A stretch of 13,571 nucleotides of DNA. Origin: JANNRW01 sp031401815 (GTDB taxonomy: Bacteria > Desulfobacterota > Desulfuromonadia > Geobacterales > DSM-12255). Location: NCBI GenBank assembly GCA_031401815.1, contig JANNRW010000068.1, positions 1 to 13,571 of the forward strand, written 5' to 3'. Positions 1-7,015 of this stretch are shown one piece after another. The notes under the pieces were generated by a model. It searched no databases. It was not told where the DNA came from and was given only the letters and a program-made list of their open reading frames with translations. The position numbers and the translations under genes are program-made. Numbering within the stretch: the first letter of the stretch is position 1; the number at the start of each line of letters is the position of its first letter.

Positions 1-1251
1 GTCAGCCGTTCGGAGTGGCTAAAGATGATTTTTACGAACTCTGCGGCCTTCTCCGGATCATCAGCAATCAGGCCGTCGAGGAGAGTTTCAGAGTACCCTT
101 TTATGACGGTGACAGGTGTCCGGAGTTCGTGGGATACATTGGCGACAAAATCTCTGCGGATGCTTTCGAGTCTCGTTATATCGGTCACATCATGGAATAC
201 CGCAACAACACCCTGCATCCCGTTCTCATTAACCAGCGGAACCCAGTTGGCACTCAGAAATTTTTCTTCAGGAGTATGCACCGTCATCTCGTTCTGTAGT
301 TCACACTTGTCCTGTTTGACAAGATTATAAGACTCAAGAAGCGCGGGATGGCGGGATATATTGCTCAGAGGGCTGCCGATCAGGCCGTCGTAAACTCTGA
401 AAAGCCTGCAGAATGCCGGATTAACAAGGGTTATTCTACCATTCCTGTCAGTCACCATAAGACCTTCGCCCATCCCTGAAAGAATCGCATCAAGCCGGTT
501 GCGCTCTTCCGTGAGCCGGGAAAGCTGTTCGTCAAGCTTTGCGGTCATATTATTCACGATTGTGGCAAGGTCACCAAGTTCATCGTGCCATCCGGTAGGT
601 AGGCGGCGGGTAAAGTTCCCCTGGGCTATCTCAGCTGCTATGGAAGCGATCTGCTGCAAGGGGCGAGAGGTTAGTCGGGAAAGGATATAACTGAAGATCA
701 AAGTGAGGAGGAAAGAGACGAGCAGAGCAGATCCGAGTGTATTGTGCAGACCGCTCCGGATGCTTTGCAGAGTAGATAGCGGAAGCGCCAGCCGGACAAC
801 TCCGGCTATATGTCCGTTACTGCCAAATGTAGAGGCAGTATACAGCATGTCATGTCTGACCGTAGAGGAGTACCGGATTGCCGTACCGGTTCCTCTTACT
901 TAAGGCATCCTGAATCTCCGGTCGTCCGGAATGATTCTCCAGCGCCTGAAGATCTGCCGGTTTTACTTCAGAATCACCGACAACCCTGCCGTCAGCTGAA
1001 ATAATTGTCACCCGTTCGGAAAGAGTTGCGCCCAGACTGATTGCCAGTGGAGGGGCATCCTGCTCCAGACTGCTTAAGTTCCTGCTGAGCATCAAAGCTG
1101 CAAGCCTTGTCTGACTGTGAAGATTATCGGTTAGCGTAGAGATTACAGAGCTCTGCAAGGTGTTATTCAGATAAAAATAGGCAGAGCCTCCCATTACAAT
1201 GAGGAGGAGAAGATAAGAGAGCATCAGTTTAAAGCGGAAAGAGATCCTCAT
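1..1251 (-). pseudogene. PhoR-like sensor histidine kinase, frameshifted and cut by the window edge
   Basis: Membrane sensor kinase that would phosphorylate the response regulator encoded just upstream (ATGA overlap with its stop). Reading starts at ATG 1251-1249. TM1 is at residues ~8-27, followed by an extracytoplasmic region. The frame closes at a TGA at 852-850 after 133 codons. Dropping one base near 897 (after codon 118) opens a frame with no stop to position 3, giving ~416 residues. That frame has TM2 (~171-191), HAMP (~190-245), a PAS-like domain (~255-360) and a HisKA box VSHELRTPVTVIKGY with the phosphoaccepting His codon at 131-129. The ATPase domain lies outside the window. The clean continuation shows one gene with a single-base frameshift, either a real mutation or a base-calling error. 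If real, the product is a membrane stub without catalytic parts. PhoR is the nearest familiar type; the ligand is unknown. Confidence 0.88.
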
Positions 1252-1925
1252 CCTGACTCCATCTTGTATCCGAACCCGCGAACAGTAACTATCATCTCTC
1301 CAGCATCCCCGAGCTTGCTTCTCAAGCGGGTTATATGAGTATCTACTGTCCTTGTATCAGCATCACTGCTGTAACCCCATACATCCAGCAGCAGTCTGTC
1401 ACGGCTCTGAACTCTTCCAGGCCGCTCTGCAAGGATTAATAGCAGCTTGTATTCTGTCGAAGTCAGCAGAATCTCTGCTTCGTCCACCGTGACCCTGTGC
1501 CGTGCCGGATCGATTGTCAGTTTTCCAAGTAAAAGGGATTTCTCAGGCATAACATCAGGGTTTGAACGACGCAGAATCGCCTTGATCCTTAAGAGCAACT
1601 CCCGCGAAGAAAAGGGCTTGATCAGGTAATCATCAGCTCCGACCTCGAAACCGACCACCCGGTCGATCTCCTCACCTTTGGCAGTGACCATGATAATCGG
1701 AATATTTGCAGTAATTTCCTGTCTCCTTAACAGCTTGCAGACCTCAATCCCGCTCATCTCCGGCAGCATCAGATCCAGGATTACCATGTCAGGAAGTTCA
1801 GCAGTGACCTTTTCGTAACCGCTTCTGCCGTCAAGGGCGACAATGGTCTGCCACCCCTCTTTCTACAGATTGAAGGCAAGCAGTTCGGCAAGATCTTTTT
1901 CGTCTTCGATAATGACAATTTTCAT
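1248..1925 (-). pseudogene. PhoB/OmpR-family response regulator with in-frame TAG at codon 21
   Basis: Two-component DNA-binding regulator, partner of the adjacent kinase. The natural start is ATG 1925-1923, giving a receiver N-terminus MKIVIIEDEKDLAELL with the acidic cluster E7-D8-E9. Codon 21 (1865-1863) is TAG, in the position where a sense codon joins NL to KEGW. The rest is open to the TGA at 1250-1248: phosphoacceptor D51 in VILDLMLPEMSG, then a winged-helix effector domain ending RTVDTHITRLRSKLG...TVRGFGYKM. Full length would be 225 residues, normal for the family. One base change (for example CAG to TAG) explains the break. An internal restart at ATG 1787-1785 would give 179 residues lacking beta-1 and the acidic cluster, so it could not be phosphorylated normally, although the DNA-binding domain would remain. 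It could also be a sequencing error. Confidence 0.9.
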
Positions 1926-2023
1926 GAGAGAGAACCTCATAACTATTCAGCAACCACTATGTATTCTCATGTCGCCCTTTCAGGGCTTGCATTTTTCATG
2001 CATTCGCAAATTCTCTAAACAAG

Positions 2024-2132
2024 TCCCCTCCCCCCTGGCGGGGGAGGGTTAGGGTGGGGGGGAAGGTGCCATGATATCAGTAGTTTGCAACTTCACCCAC
2101 CCCTCAATCCCCTCCCGTCAAGGGAGGGGAGG
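2024..2132. repeat. Pair of inverted GC-rich palindromic repeats (REPIN-like)
   Basis: In the 317-nt gap between the regulator start (1925) and the fumC stop (2243). Copy A (about 2024-2067) has a CCTCCCCC/GGGGGAGG hairpin followed by a tail AGGGTTAGGGTGGGGG. Copy B (about 2091-2132) is a reverse-complement relative, with an 8-bp stem CCCCTCCC (2109-2116) / GGGAGGGG (2122-2129) and the matching tail CACCCACCCCTCAATCCCC on the other side. About 23 AT-richer bases separate them. Two diverged repeats in head-to-head arrangement recall REP doublets. The remainder of the gap has a small hairpin GCCCT-TTC-AGGGC near 1975-1987 and no recognisable gene; it must also carry the promoter of the two-component genes, which I cannot pick out. 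Confidence 0.75.
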
Positions 2133-2242
2133 CTAAATGCAATAACCAAACCGGACAACGCTGCCATTATGTCAGCAATTTGTTACATCTAAGTGTCATT
2201 CCCTTAAAAACCGTGCAACGACAGCTGCCTGAAGACGATACC

Positions 2243-3634
2243 TCATTTTTTGACGCCTGTCATCTCCTCCGGTCTGACCAGCTCATCAAACTCCTCCCCT
2301 GTCAGAAAACCCGACTGCAAAGAGGCTTCGCGCAGCGTCAACCCCTTGTGAAGAGCAGTATGGGCGATCTCAGCCGCTCTGTCATAGCCGATCCTCGGTG
2401 AAAGTGCGGTGACAAGCATCAGCGAGTTATCAAGGTGCCTCTTGATCTGTTCCCGGTTAATGGTCAGACCTTCCAGCAGATGTTTTGAAAATGAATGGCA
2501 GGCATCAGTCAAGAGATTTACTGACTGGAGAAAGTTGTAAATAATGACCGGCTTGAAAACATTAAGTTCGAAATTACCCTGTGAACCGGCAAAGCTTATT
2601 GCTGCGTTGTTGCCATGCACCTGGACAGCAACCATGGTCAGCGCCTCACACTGGGTCGGATTGATCTTCCCGGGCATGATGGAGGAGCCGGGCTCATTTT
2701 CCGGGATTATCAGCTCCCCCAGACCGCAGCGTGGGCCGGAAGCGAGCCAGCGGATATCATTTGCGATCTTCATGAGTGATGCAGCAAGAGTGGTGACTGC
2801 GCCGTGCGCAAAGAGCAGCTCGTCGTGAGCTGAAAGAGCGGCAAACTTGTTCGGGTGTGACCTGAAGGGGAGGCCGGTGAGTTCGGCAATCTGCGCTGCT
2901 GCCAGTTCGCCGAATCCGGCAGGGGCATTCAGGCCGGTGCCGACAGCTGTGCCACCGATGGCCAGGTCGAACAGTCCGTCAAGTCCCTGTTCCAGCCGGG
3001 CAATATCTCTCTCTAAAAGGCTTGCCCAGCCGGACATCTCCTGCCCGACAGTAAGGGGGACAGCATCCTGGAGGTGGGTGCGGCCGATTTTAACGACATC
3101 GCAAAACTCTGCACTCTTGGCCAGGATCGCGTCATGTACTCTTGCAACAGCCGGAATCAGGCGCTCCCGTATGCCGGTTGCTGCAGCAATATGCATGGCA
3201 GTAGGGAAAGTATCGTTGGATGACTGGGACATGTTGACATGATCATTTGGGTGAATCGGATTTCTGGAGCCCATGACCCCGCCAGCCAGTTCAATGGCGC
3301 GGTTGGCTATTACCTCGTTGGCGTTCATGTTGCTCTGGGTGCCGCTCCCGGTCTGCCAGACAGGGAGCGGAAAGTGAACATCCATTTTGCCATCTGCGAC
3401 CTCACTACTGGCAAGGATTATCAGCTCTGCCTTGTTCGCAGGGAGAAGGCCAAGCCGGTTATTGACCATGGCAGCAGCTTTTTTCAGAATCCCGAATGAG
3501 CGAATCACCTCAAGCGGCATCTGCTCGCTCCCTATGGCAAAATGCATCCGCGCCCGCTCTGTCTGCGCTCCCCAGCAGGCGTCAACAGGAACTTCGATCA
3601 TACCCATGCTGTCTGTTTCATTCCTACTCTCCAT
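2243..3634 (-). CDS. fumC: Fumarate hydratase, class II
   Basis: Cytoplasmic, iron-independent fumarase that reversibly hydrates fumarate to L-malate in the TCA cycle. At 463 residues it matches the usual class II length. Visible signatures in order: TGSGTQSNMNANEVI (~95-109), HPNDHVNMSQSSNDTFPTAM (~128-147), GRTHLQDAVPLT with the catalytic-site His187, and the fumarase/aspartase signature GSSIMPGKINP (316-326) with the SS-loop serines. These motifs separate it from argininosuccinate lyase; aspartase is the nearest alternative, but HLQDA and the overall pattern favour fumarase. Start ATG 3634-3632 has GGGAGG about 9 nt upstream. It lies downstream of the tolC-like gene on the same strand, separated only by an octamer array, so co-transcription is possible but functionally unexplained. 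Confidence 0.97.
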   Translation of the reverse strand: MESRNETDSMGMIEVPVDACWGAQTERARMHFAIGSEQMPLEVIRSFGILKKAAAMVNNRLGLLPANKAELIILASSEVADGKMDVHFPLPVWQTGSGTQSNMNANEVIANRAIELAGGVMGSRNPIHPNDHVNMSQSSNDTFPTAMHIAAATGIRERLIPAVARVHDAILAKSAEFCDVVKIGRTHLQDAVPLTVGQEMSGWASLLERDIARLEQGLDGLFDLAIGGTAVGTGLNAPAGFGELAAAQIAELTGLPFRSHPNKFAALSAHDELLFAHGAVTTLAASLMKIANDIRWLASGPRCGLGELIIPENEPGSSIMPGKINPTQCEALTMVAVQVHGNNAAISFAGSQGNFELNVFKPVIIYNFLQSVNLLTDACHSFSKHLLEGLTINREQIKRHLDNSLMLVTALSPRIGYDRAAEIAHTALHKGLTLREASLQSGFLTGEEFDELVRPEEMTGVKK

Positions 3635-3650
3635 CTAATAACCTCCCTTC

Positions 3651-3746
3651 CTTCCGACTCTCCAGCCCTCCGACCCTCCGACCCTCTGACCCTCTGACCT
3701 TCCAACCCTCCGACCCTCCGACCTTCCGACCCTCAAGCCCTCCGCC
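3651..3746. repeat. 12-unit octanucleotide tandem array
   Basis: Twelve consecutive 8-bp units of the form CCTCCGAC with variants CCTCTGAC, CTTCCGAC, CTTCCAAC, TCTCCAGC, CCTCAAGC and CCTCCGCC; the variation is mainly at positions 2, 4, 5 and 6. The array ends at 3746, directly next to the stop codon of the tolC-like gene (3749-3747), and begins a few bases before the fumC ribosome binding site. It therefore fills the whole gap between two minus-strand genes. On the minus strand it reads as a purine-rich GTCGGAGG repeat. It gives long but meaningless reading frames (for example RVGRSEG repeats) on both strands. Confidence 0.9.
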
Positions 3747-5027
3747 TTACTCCCCGAGACCCCCCATGGCCCACTCAAGATTGACCCTTGCAACCAGATA
3801 GTCAGTAGCAGCCTTTGCCCGGTTGATCTGCACCTGCAACAGACTGGTCTGGGCGTCATCAACTTCCAGACGGATCTTCACGCCGAATTCAAACCCCTTT
3901 TCAGCCATTTGCAAAAGCCTTTCCGCCTGCCTGACCGTACCGGAGAGAGCAGTAAATATCTCTGACGACTCCCTCACACTGCTCAGGGCTGTCCTTACTT
4001 CAAGCCTGATGCTGTCAATCAGCTTCTGCTTTTCGATCTCCCGGGTGGCAAGTTCACTCTTTACCTGGGTAACCTTTCCATCTGTTTTCAGGCCATCGAA
4101 AAAAGGGAAAGAGAGATAAATTCCTATGTTCCATGCAGGGCCATCAGCTCCGGCACCGGGGGTCTCAAACTGATGCCATCCCGCCCCCCCTTTAAGGTCA
4201 AGCCTTGGCTTGTTATCGGCTGAAGCTATGTTAACAAGTTCCTTGTAGATACCTGCACGATAGGCAATATCCCTGATTTCCGGTCGTTTTGAGAGTGCGC
4301 TCTTGAATGCGTCATTGAAATCATCTGCTTTTGAAACAATCGGTTCAAGTGCACCTGAAGCATCAACCTCTTCATTATCAAGAGCAAGATAAAAACGTAG
4401 CCTCTCTCTTGCAATTCCAACAAGATTCTCCCCGCGAATGACCCCTGGCAGGGCATTATCAACCGCAACTTCGGCAGCCAGAACATCATAGTCTGTGGCA
4501 ACTCCTGCTGCAAATCTCTTTTTGGCTTCATCGGCATGACGTCTTTTTTGCTTCAGGTTGTCTTCATCAAATCTCAGGAGTTCCTTTGAAAGAAGCAGAT
4601 TGTAAAAAGCAGCTGTTACATCACGAATCGCCGCCTGACGCGCCATGCGAAGCTGTTCATCCGAGGTTTTCAGACCGATCTCAGCAGCCCGGATGGCCGC
4701 GCCAACCTTTCCCCAGGTAAAAAGCGGCTGGGAGAGCGAAACGCTTGCCGCACTGTCATACTGCCTGCTCCCTCCGCCTGATGTGACAGGCAAGCCATTG
4801 TCACGCCGCGTAACAACCGATCCGTTAAGACTTAATTGCGGAAGTGCGGCAGAGCGCTCTTCAACGTACTTCCCCTGCACATATCTTCCATACTCTGAAG
4901 CCACGGCTATGTCGCGATTTTTCTCCAGGGCAATGGCAACCGCCTGTTCAAGAGTCAGAGTACGGCTTGAGGCAGATGCAGATACAGCAGTTGTAACAAG
5001 CAGCAGAAAAGTTAATACAGATTTCAA
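3747..5027 (-). CDS. TolC-like outer membrane efflux protein (OEP family)
   Basis: Outer membrane channel of a tripartite efflux or type I secretion system, probably serving the RND permease upstream. From the proposed start it has 426 residues: signal peptide KSVLTFLLLVTTAVSASA cleaved near residue 20, then two outer-membrane-factor repeats rich in heptad helices. Typical family marks are the first helix LTLEQAVAIALEKNRDI, SLSQPLFTWGKV before the first strand region, and PFFDGLKTDGKV in the second repeat. A frame-compatible ATG lies at 5099, but that start puts 24 mostly charged residues ahead of the signal peptide. TTG 5027-5025 has AAGGAG six bases upstream and gives a standard signal peptide, so I prefer it. 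The stop TAA abuts the octamer array. Exact substrate unknown. Confidence 0.92.
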   Translation of the reverse strand: MKSVLTFLLLVTTAVSASASSRTLTLEQAVAIALEKNRDIAVASEYGRYVQGKYVEERSAALPQLSLNGSVVTRRDNGLPVTSGGGSRQYDSAASVSLSQPLFTWGKVGAAIRAAEIGLKTSDEQLRMARQAAIRDVTAAFYNLLLSKELLRFDEDNLKQKRRHADEAKKRFAAGVATDYDVLAAEVAVDNALPGVIRGENLVGIARERLRFYLALDNEEVDASGALEPIVSKADDFNDAFKSALSKRPEIRDIAYRAGIYKELVNIASADNKPRLDLKGGAGWHQFETPGAGADGPAWNIGIYLSFPFFDGLKTDGKVTQVKSELATREIEKQKLIDSIRLEVRTALSSVRESSEIFTALSGTVRQAERLLQMAEKGFEFGVKIRLEVDDAQTSLLQVQINRAKAATDYLVARVNLEWAMGGLGE

Positions 5028-5033
5028 TTTTCT

Positions 5034-5039
5034 CTCCTT
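5034..5039 (-). promoter_or_regulatory. Strong Shine-Dalgarno that decides the TTG start of the tolC-like gene
   Basis: The minus strand reads AAGGAG at 5039-5034, followed by a six-base spacer and TTG at 5027-5025. The upstream ATG at 5099 lacks a comparable site. Confidence 0.7.
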
Positions 5040-5128
5040 CAGTTTCAGACTTTCACTTTTGATGTCTTCACAAATACTGAAATCATGGTCTTGGTTCATG
5101 CTTCATAACAATTCAGCACCCAAGACTA

Positions 5129-5245
5129 ACCCCTCCTGTCCTCCCCTTACTTAAGGGGAGGGACGCTCGAAGTGACGTTGGCGGCATTACCGTCTTACTT
5201 TCCCGAAGCGTCCCCCCGCTTGAGACAAGAGGGGGACAGGGGGAG
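5129..5245. repeat. Second pair of inverted GC-rich palindromic repeats
   Basis: Between pabBC and the tolC-like gene. Copy 1 (about 5129-5170) has a perfect 8-bp hairpin CTCCCCTT-actt-AAGGGGAG (5141-5160). Copy 2 (about 5205-5245) has arms TCCCCC and GGGGGA around a 14-nt loop and reaches the pabBC stop codon (5248-5246). The reverse complement of copy 1 lines up with copy 2: both have CGTCCC, a hairpin, then GGACAGG and GGGG before TTA. They are inverted around about 34 bases. It has the same layout as the pair at 2024-2132, although the sequences have diverged. The hairpins could attenuate transcription between pabBC and the tolC-like gene. Confidence 0.7.
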
Positions 5246-7015
5246 TTATGATACTTCACCATCCACCGCCTCTACAAAAACCGCCCTTCGCTTTCCGCGC
5301 ACGGCATTAATCAGCCAGATTTCTTCAGCTTTCAGAATATCCTCAGGGTACAGCAGAGCTTCTGCAACCTCTCCCCTCTCAAGCAGCTCTTCCCGCAAAA
5401 CCCCAGGTAATAGCCCGGAATCAAGCTTTGGAGTGAGCATCTGGCCGTCAATTTTCAGGAGCAGGTTATGATAGCTCCCCTCTGTCAACTCGCCCCGCTC
5501 ATTGAGAAAAAGGATCTCATCAACATCGGATCGCTCCATACGTCCCTTATCCAGCAGTTCGCGGCAGGTTGTCTTGTGATAACGGAAAGGATCATTGGAA
5601 TCGACCCTCCGACTGCTTATTGCAAGCCTGAGAATATTTTCTCCTGAAGCGAGCAGCCCGGACGACAGATTAATCTCTCCGTCTTTCGCAAGAAGAAGAC
5701 GCACTTTGCAAACTCCGATCTTACCCTCTGCATAGCGCTCCAGAGCATTACTGATTATTGCTCCATCAAACCTGAACCCGAAATAGCTGGCAGAGCTGCG
5801 AAGCCGCTCCAGGTGCCGGGCGAGCAGAGGATACTCTCCGTTTTCCACTCTCAGCGATTCAATGAGGGAAAACTCTTCAACCCCTGAATTGAGAAACCGA
5901 GCCTTGAGCAGGCACTCCTGATACTCTTTTTCAGGGACTGAATCTGTTGTTATGCCACTCCCTATACCAAGTGATATTCTCTGAGTCTCTTTGTCGAAAA
6001 GCAGAGTCCGTATGGCAACCGAAAAGAGCGCCTCCCCGCCCGGAGCAACATACCCGATTGCTCCGCAGTAGACCCCTCTCGGCGCTTTTTCAAGCTCCTT
6101 GATGAGCTCCATGCTCCGCCGCTTGGGAGCGCCGGTTACAGAACCGCACGGGAAGAGGGCGGCAAGAATATTTGCCAGCCCGATCCCTTCCCTGACCTGG
6201 GCTGACACGGTGGAGGTCATCTGGTGCAGGGTGGGGTAGGTTTCGATGTCAAAAAGCGAGTCAACCTTTACACTCCCGGTTTTAGCCACAACGCCCAGAT
6301 CGTTTCGAAGCAGATCCACAATCATCAGGTTTTCAGCGCGCTCCTTTGCGCTTCCCTTGAGAGCCTTGATCTGCTCTTCATCCTCATTGAGCCATCTCCC
6401 CCGTCTGGCAGTCCCTTTCATCGGACGTGTCCTGATCAAACCCTCCTTAAGGGAAAAAAAGAGCTCGGGGGAAGCCGAGATGACTGCGAATCTTCCGGTG
6501 TCAAGATATGCGCAGAATGGAGCGAACTGCCTTCCGGATATTGTCCGGTAGAGTTCCATCGGGTCGTCTTTGAAATCATTGTTCATCCGGAACGTATAGT
6601 TGACCTGGTAGGAGTCGCCGCAGGCAATATACTCGCGGATACGCTCGACATTTGAGGCATAGTTTTCCGGATCAGTATCCGGCTCCAGAGAAGGTGCAGG
6701 CTCTGCCAGACAAGTCGGCCCGCCGGGTTCGGCTTCAGTCCGATCCTTGTAAATTGCAAACCATGCAAGAGGTAACCCTTCCACCGGCATTTTCGTCGCA
6801 AGATCCCTGTTCATACCGCTTGCAGCCTCGTATGAAATAAACCCTGCTGCATGAAAACCATCAGCTGCATACTTCTCGACTCTGGCCAGTAGCGGAATAA
6901 TTTCAGACAGCTCCATCGCCTGAAGCGTTTCCTTAAATCCGCTGAAGCGCCAGGAGTGGCAGAAATCCCCCTGTCCGAAGCTGTCAAATTTTACCAGCGG
7001 CTCTTTTTCAGGCAT
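5246..7015 (-). CDS. Fused aminodeoxychorismate synthase component I / aminodeoxychorismate lyase (PabB-PabC)
   Basis: Cytoplasmic enzyme of the p-aminobenzoate branch of folate synthesis: chorismate plus ammonia (from PabA) gives aminodeoxychorismate, then elimination of pyruvate gives p-aminobenzoate. It has 589 residues. Residues ~1-370 are a chorismate-utilising domain: GDSYQVNYTFRM (~133), ISASPELFF, TRPMKGTARRG with Lys200 in the PxKGT motif typical of PabB, ENLMIVDLLRNDL (~228-240), and PCGSVTGAPK (~289). Residues ~380-589 are a class IV aminotransferase fold (PabC): LIESLRVENGEYPLLARHLE, HKTTCREL with the likely PLP lysine K481, and ELTEGSYHNLLL. Start ATG 7015-7013 lies inside the 3' end of the RND gene (8-nt overlap) with AAAGG just upstream, suggesting translational coupling. 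I see no pabA in the window. Confidence 0.93.
   Translation of the reverse strand: MPEKEPLVKFDSFGQGDFCHSWRFSGFKETLQAMELSEIIPLLARVEKYAADGFHAAGFISYEAASGMNRDLATKMPVEGLPLAWFAIYKDRTEAEPGGPTCLAEPAPSLEPDTDPENYASNVERIREYIACGDSYQVNYTFRMNNDFKDDPMELYRTISGRQFAPFCAYLDTGRFAVISASPELFFSLKEGLIRTRPMKGTARRGRWLNEDEEQIKALKGSAKERAENLMIVDLLRNDLGVVAKTGSVKVDSLFDIETYPTLHQMTSTVSAQVREGIGLANILAALFPCGSVTGAPKRRSMELIKELEKAPRGVYCGAIGYVAPGGEALFSVAIRTLLFDKETQRISLGIGSGITTDSVPEKEYQECLLKARFLNSGVEEFSLIESLRVENGEYPLLARHLERLRSSASYFGFRFDGAIISNALERYAEGKIGVCKVRLLLAKDGEINLSSGLLASGENILRLAISSRRVDSNDPFRYHKTTCRELLDKGRMERSDVDEILFLNERGELTEGSYHNLLLKIDGQMLTPKLDSGLLPGVLREELLERGEVAEALLYPEDILKAEEIWLINAVRGKRRAVFVEAVDGEVS

Noticed and set aside
2180..2199. 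PhoB-box-like pair TTGTTAC and GTGTCAT upstream of the two-component genes
   Set aside because: Spacing is 13 rather than 11 bases, only partial matches, and it lies far from the regulator start with repeat doublets in between.
2847..3242. 131-codon plus-strand open frame antisense to fumC
   Set aside because: Fully overlaps conserved fumarase coding sequence and shows no family features.
3496..3862. Open frames through the octamer array giving PSDPPTF or RVGRSEG repeat peptides
   Set aside because: They exist only because 8-bp units cycle through all frames without stops; they overlap the ends of fumC and the tolC-like gene and have no supporting start context.
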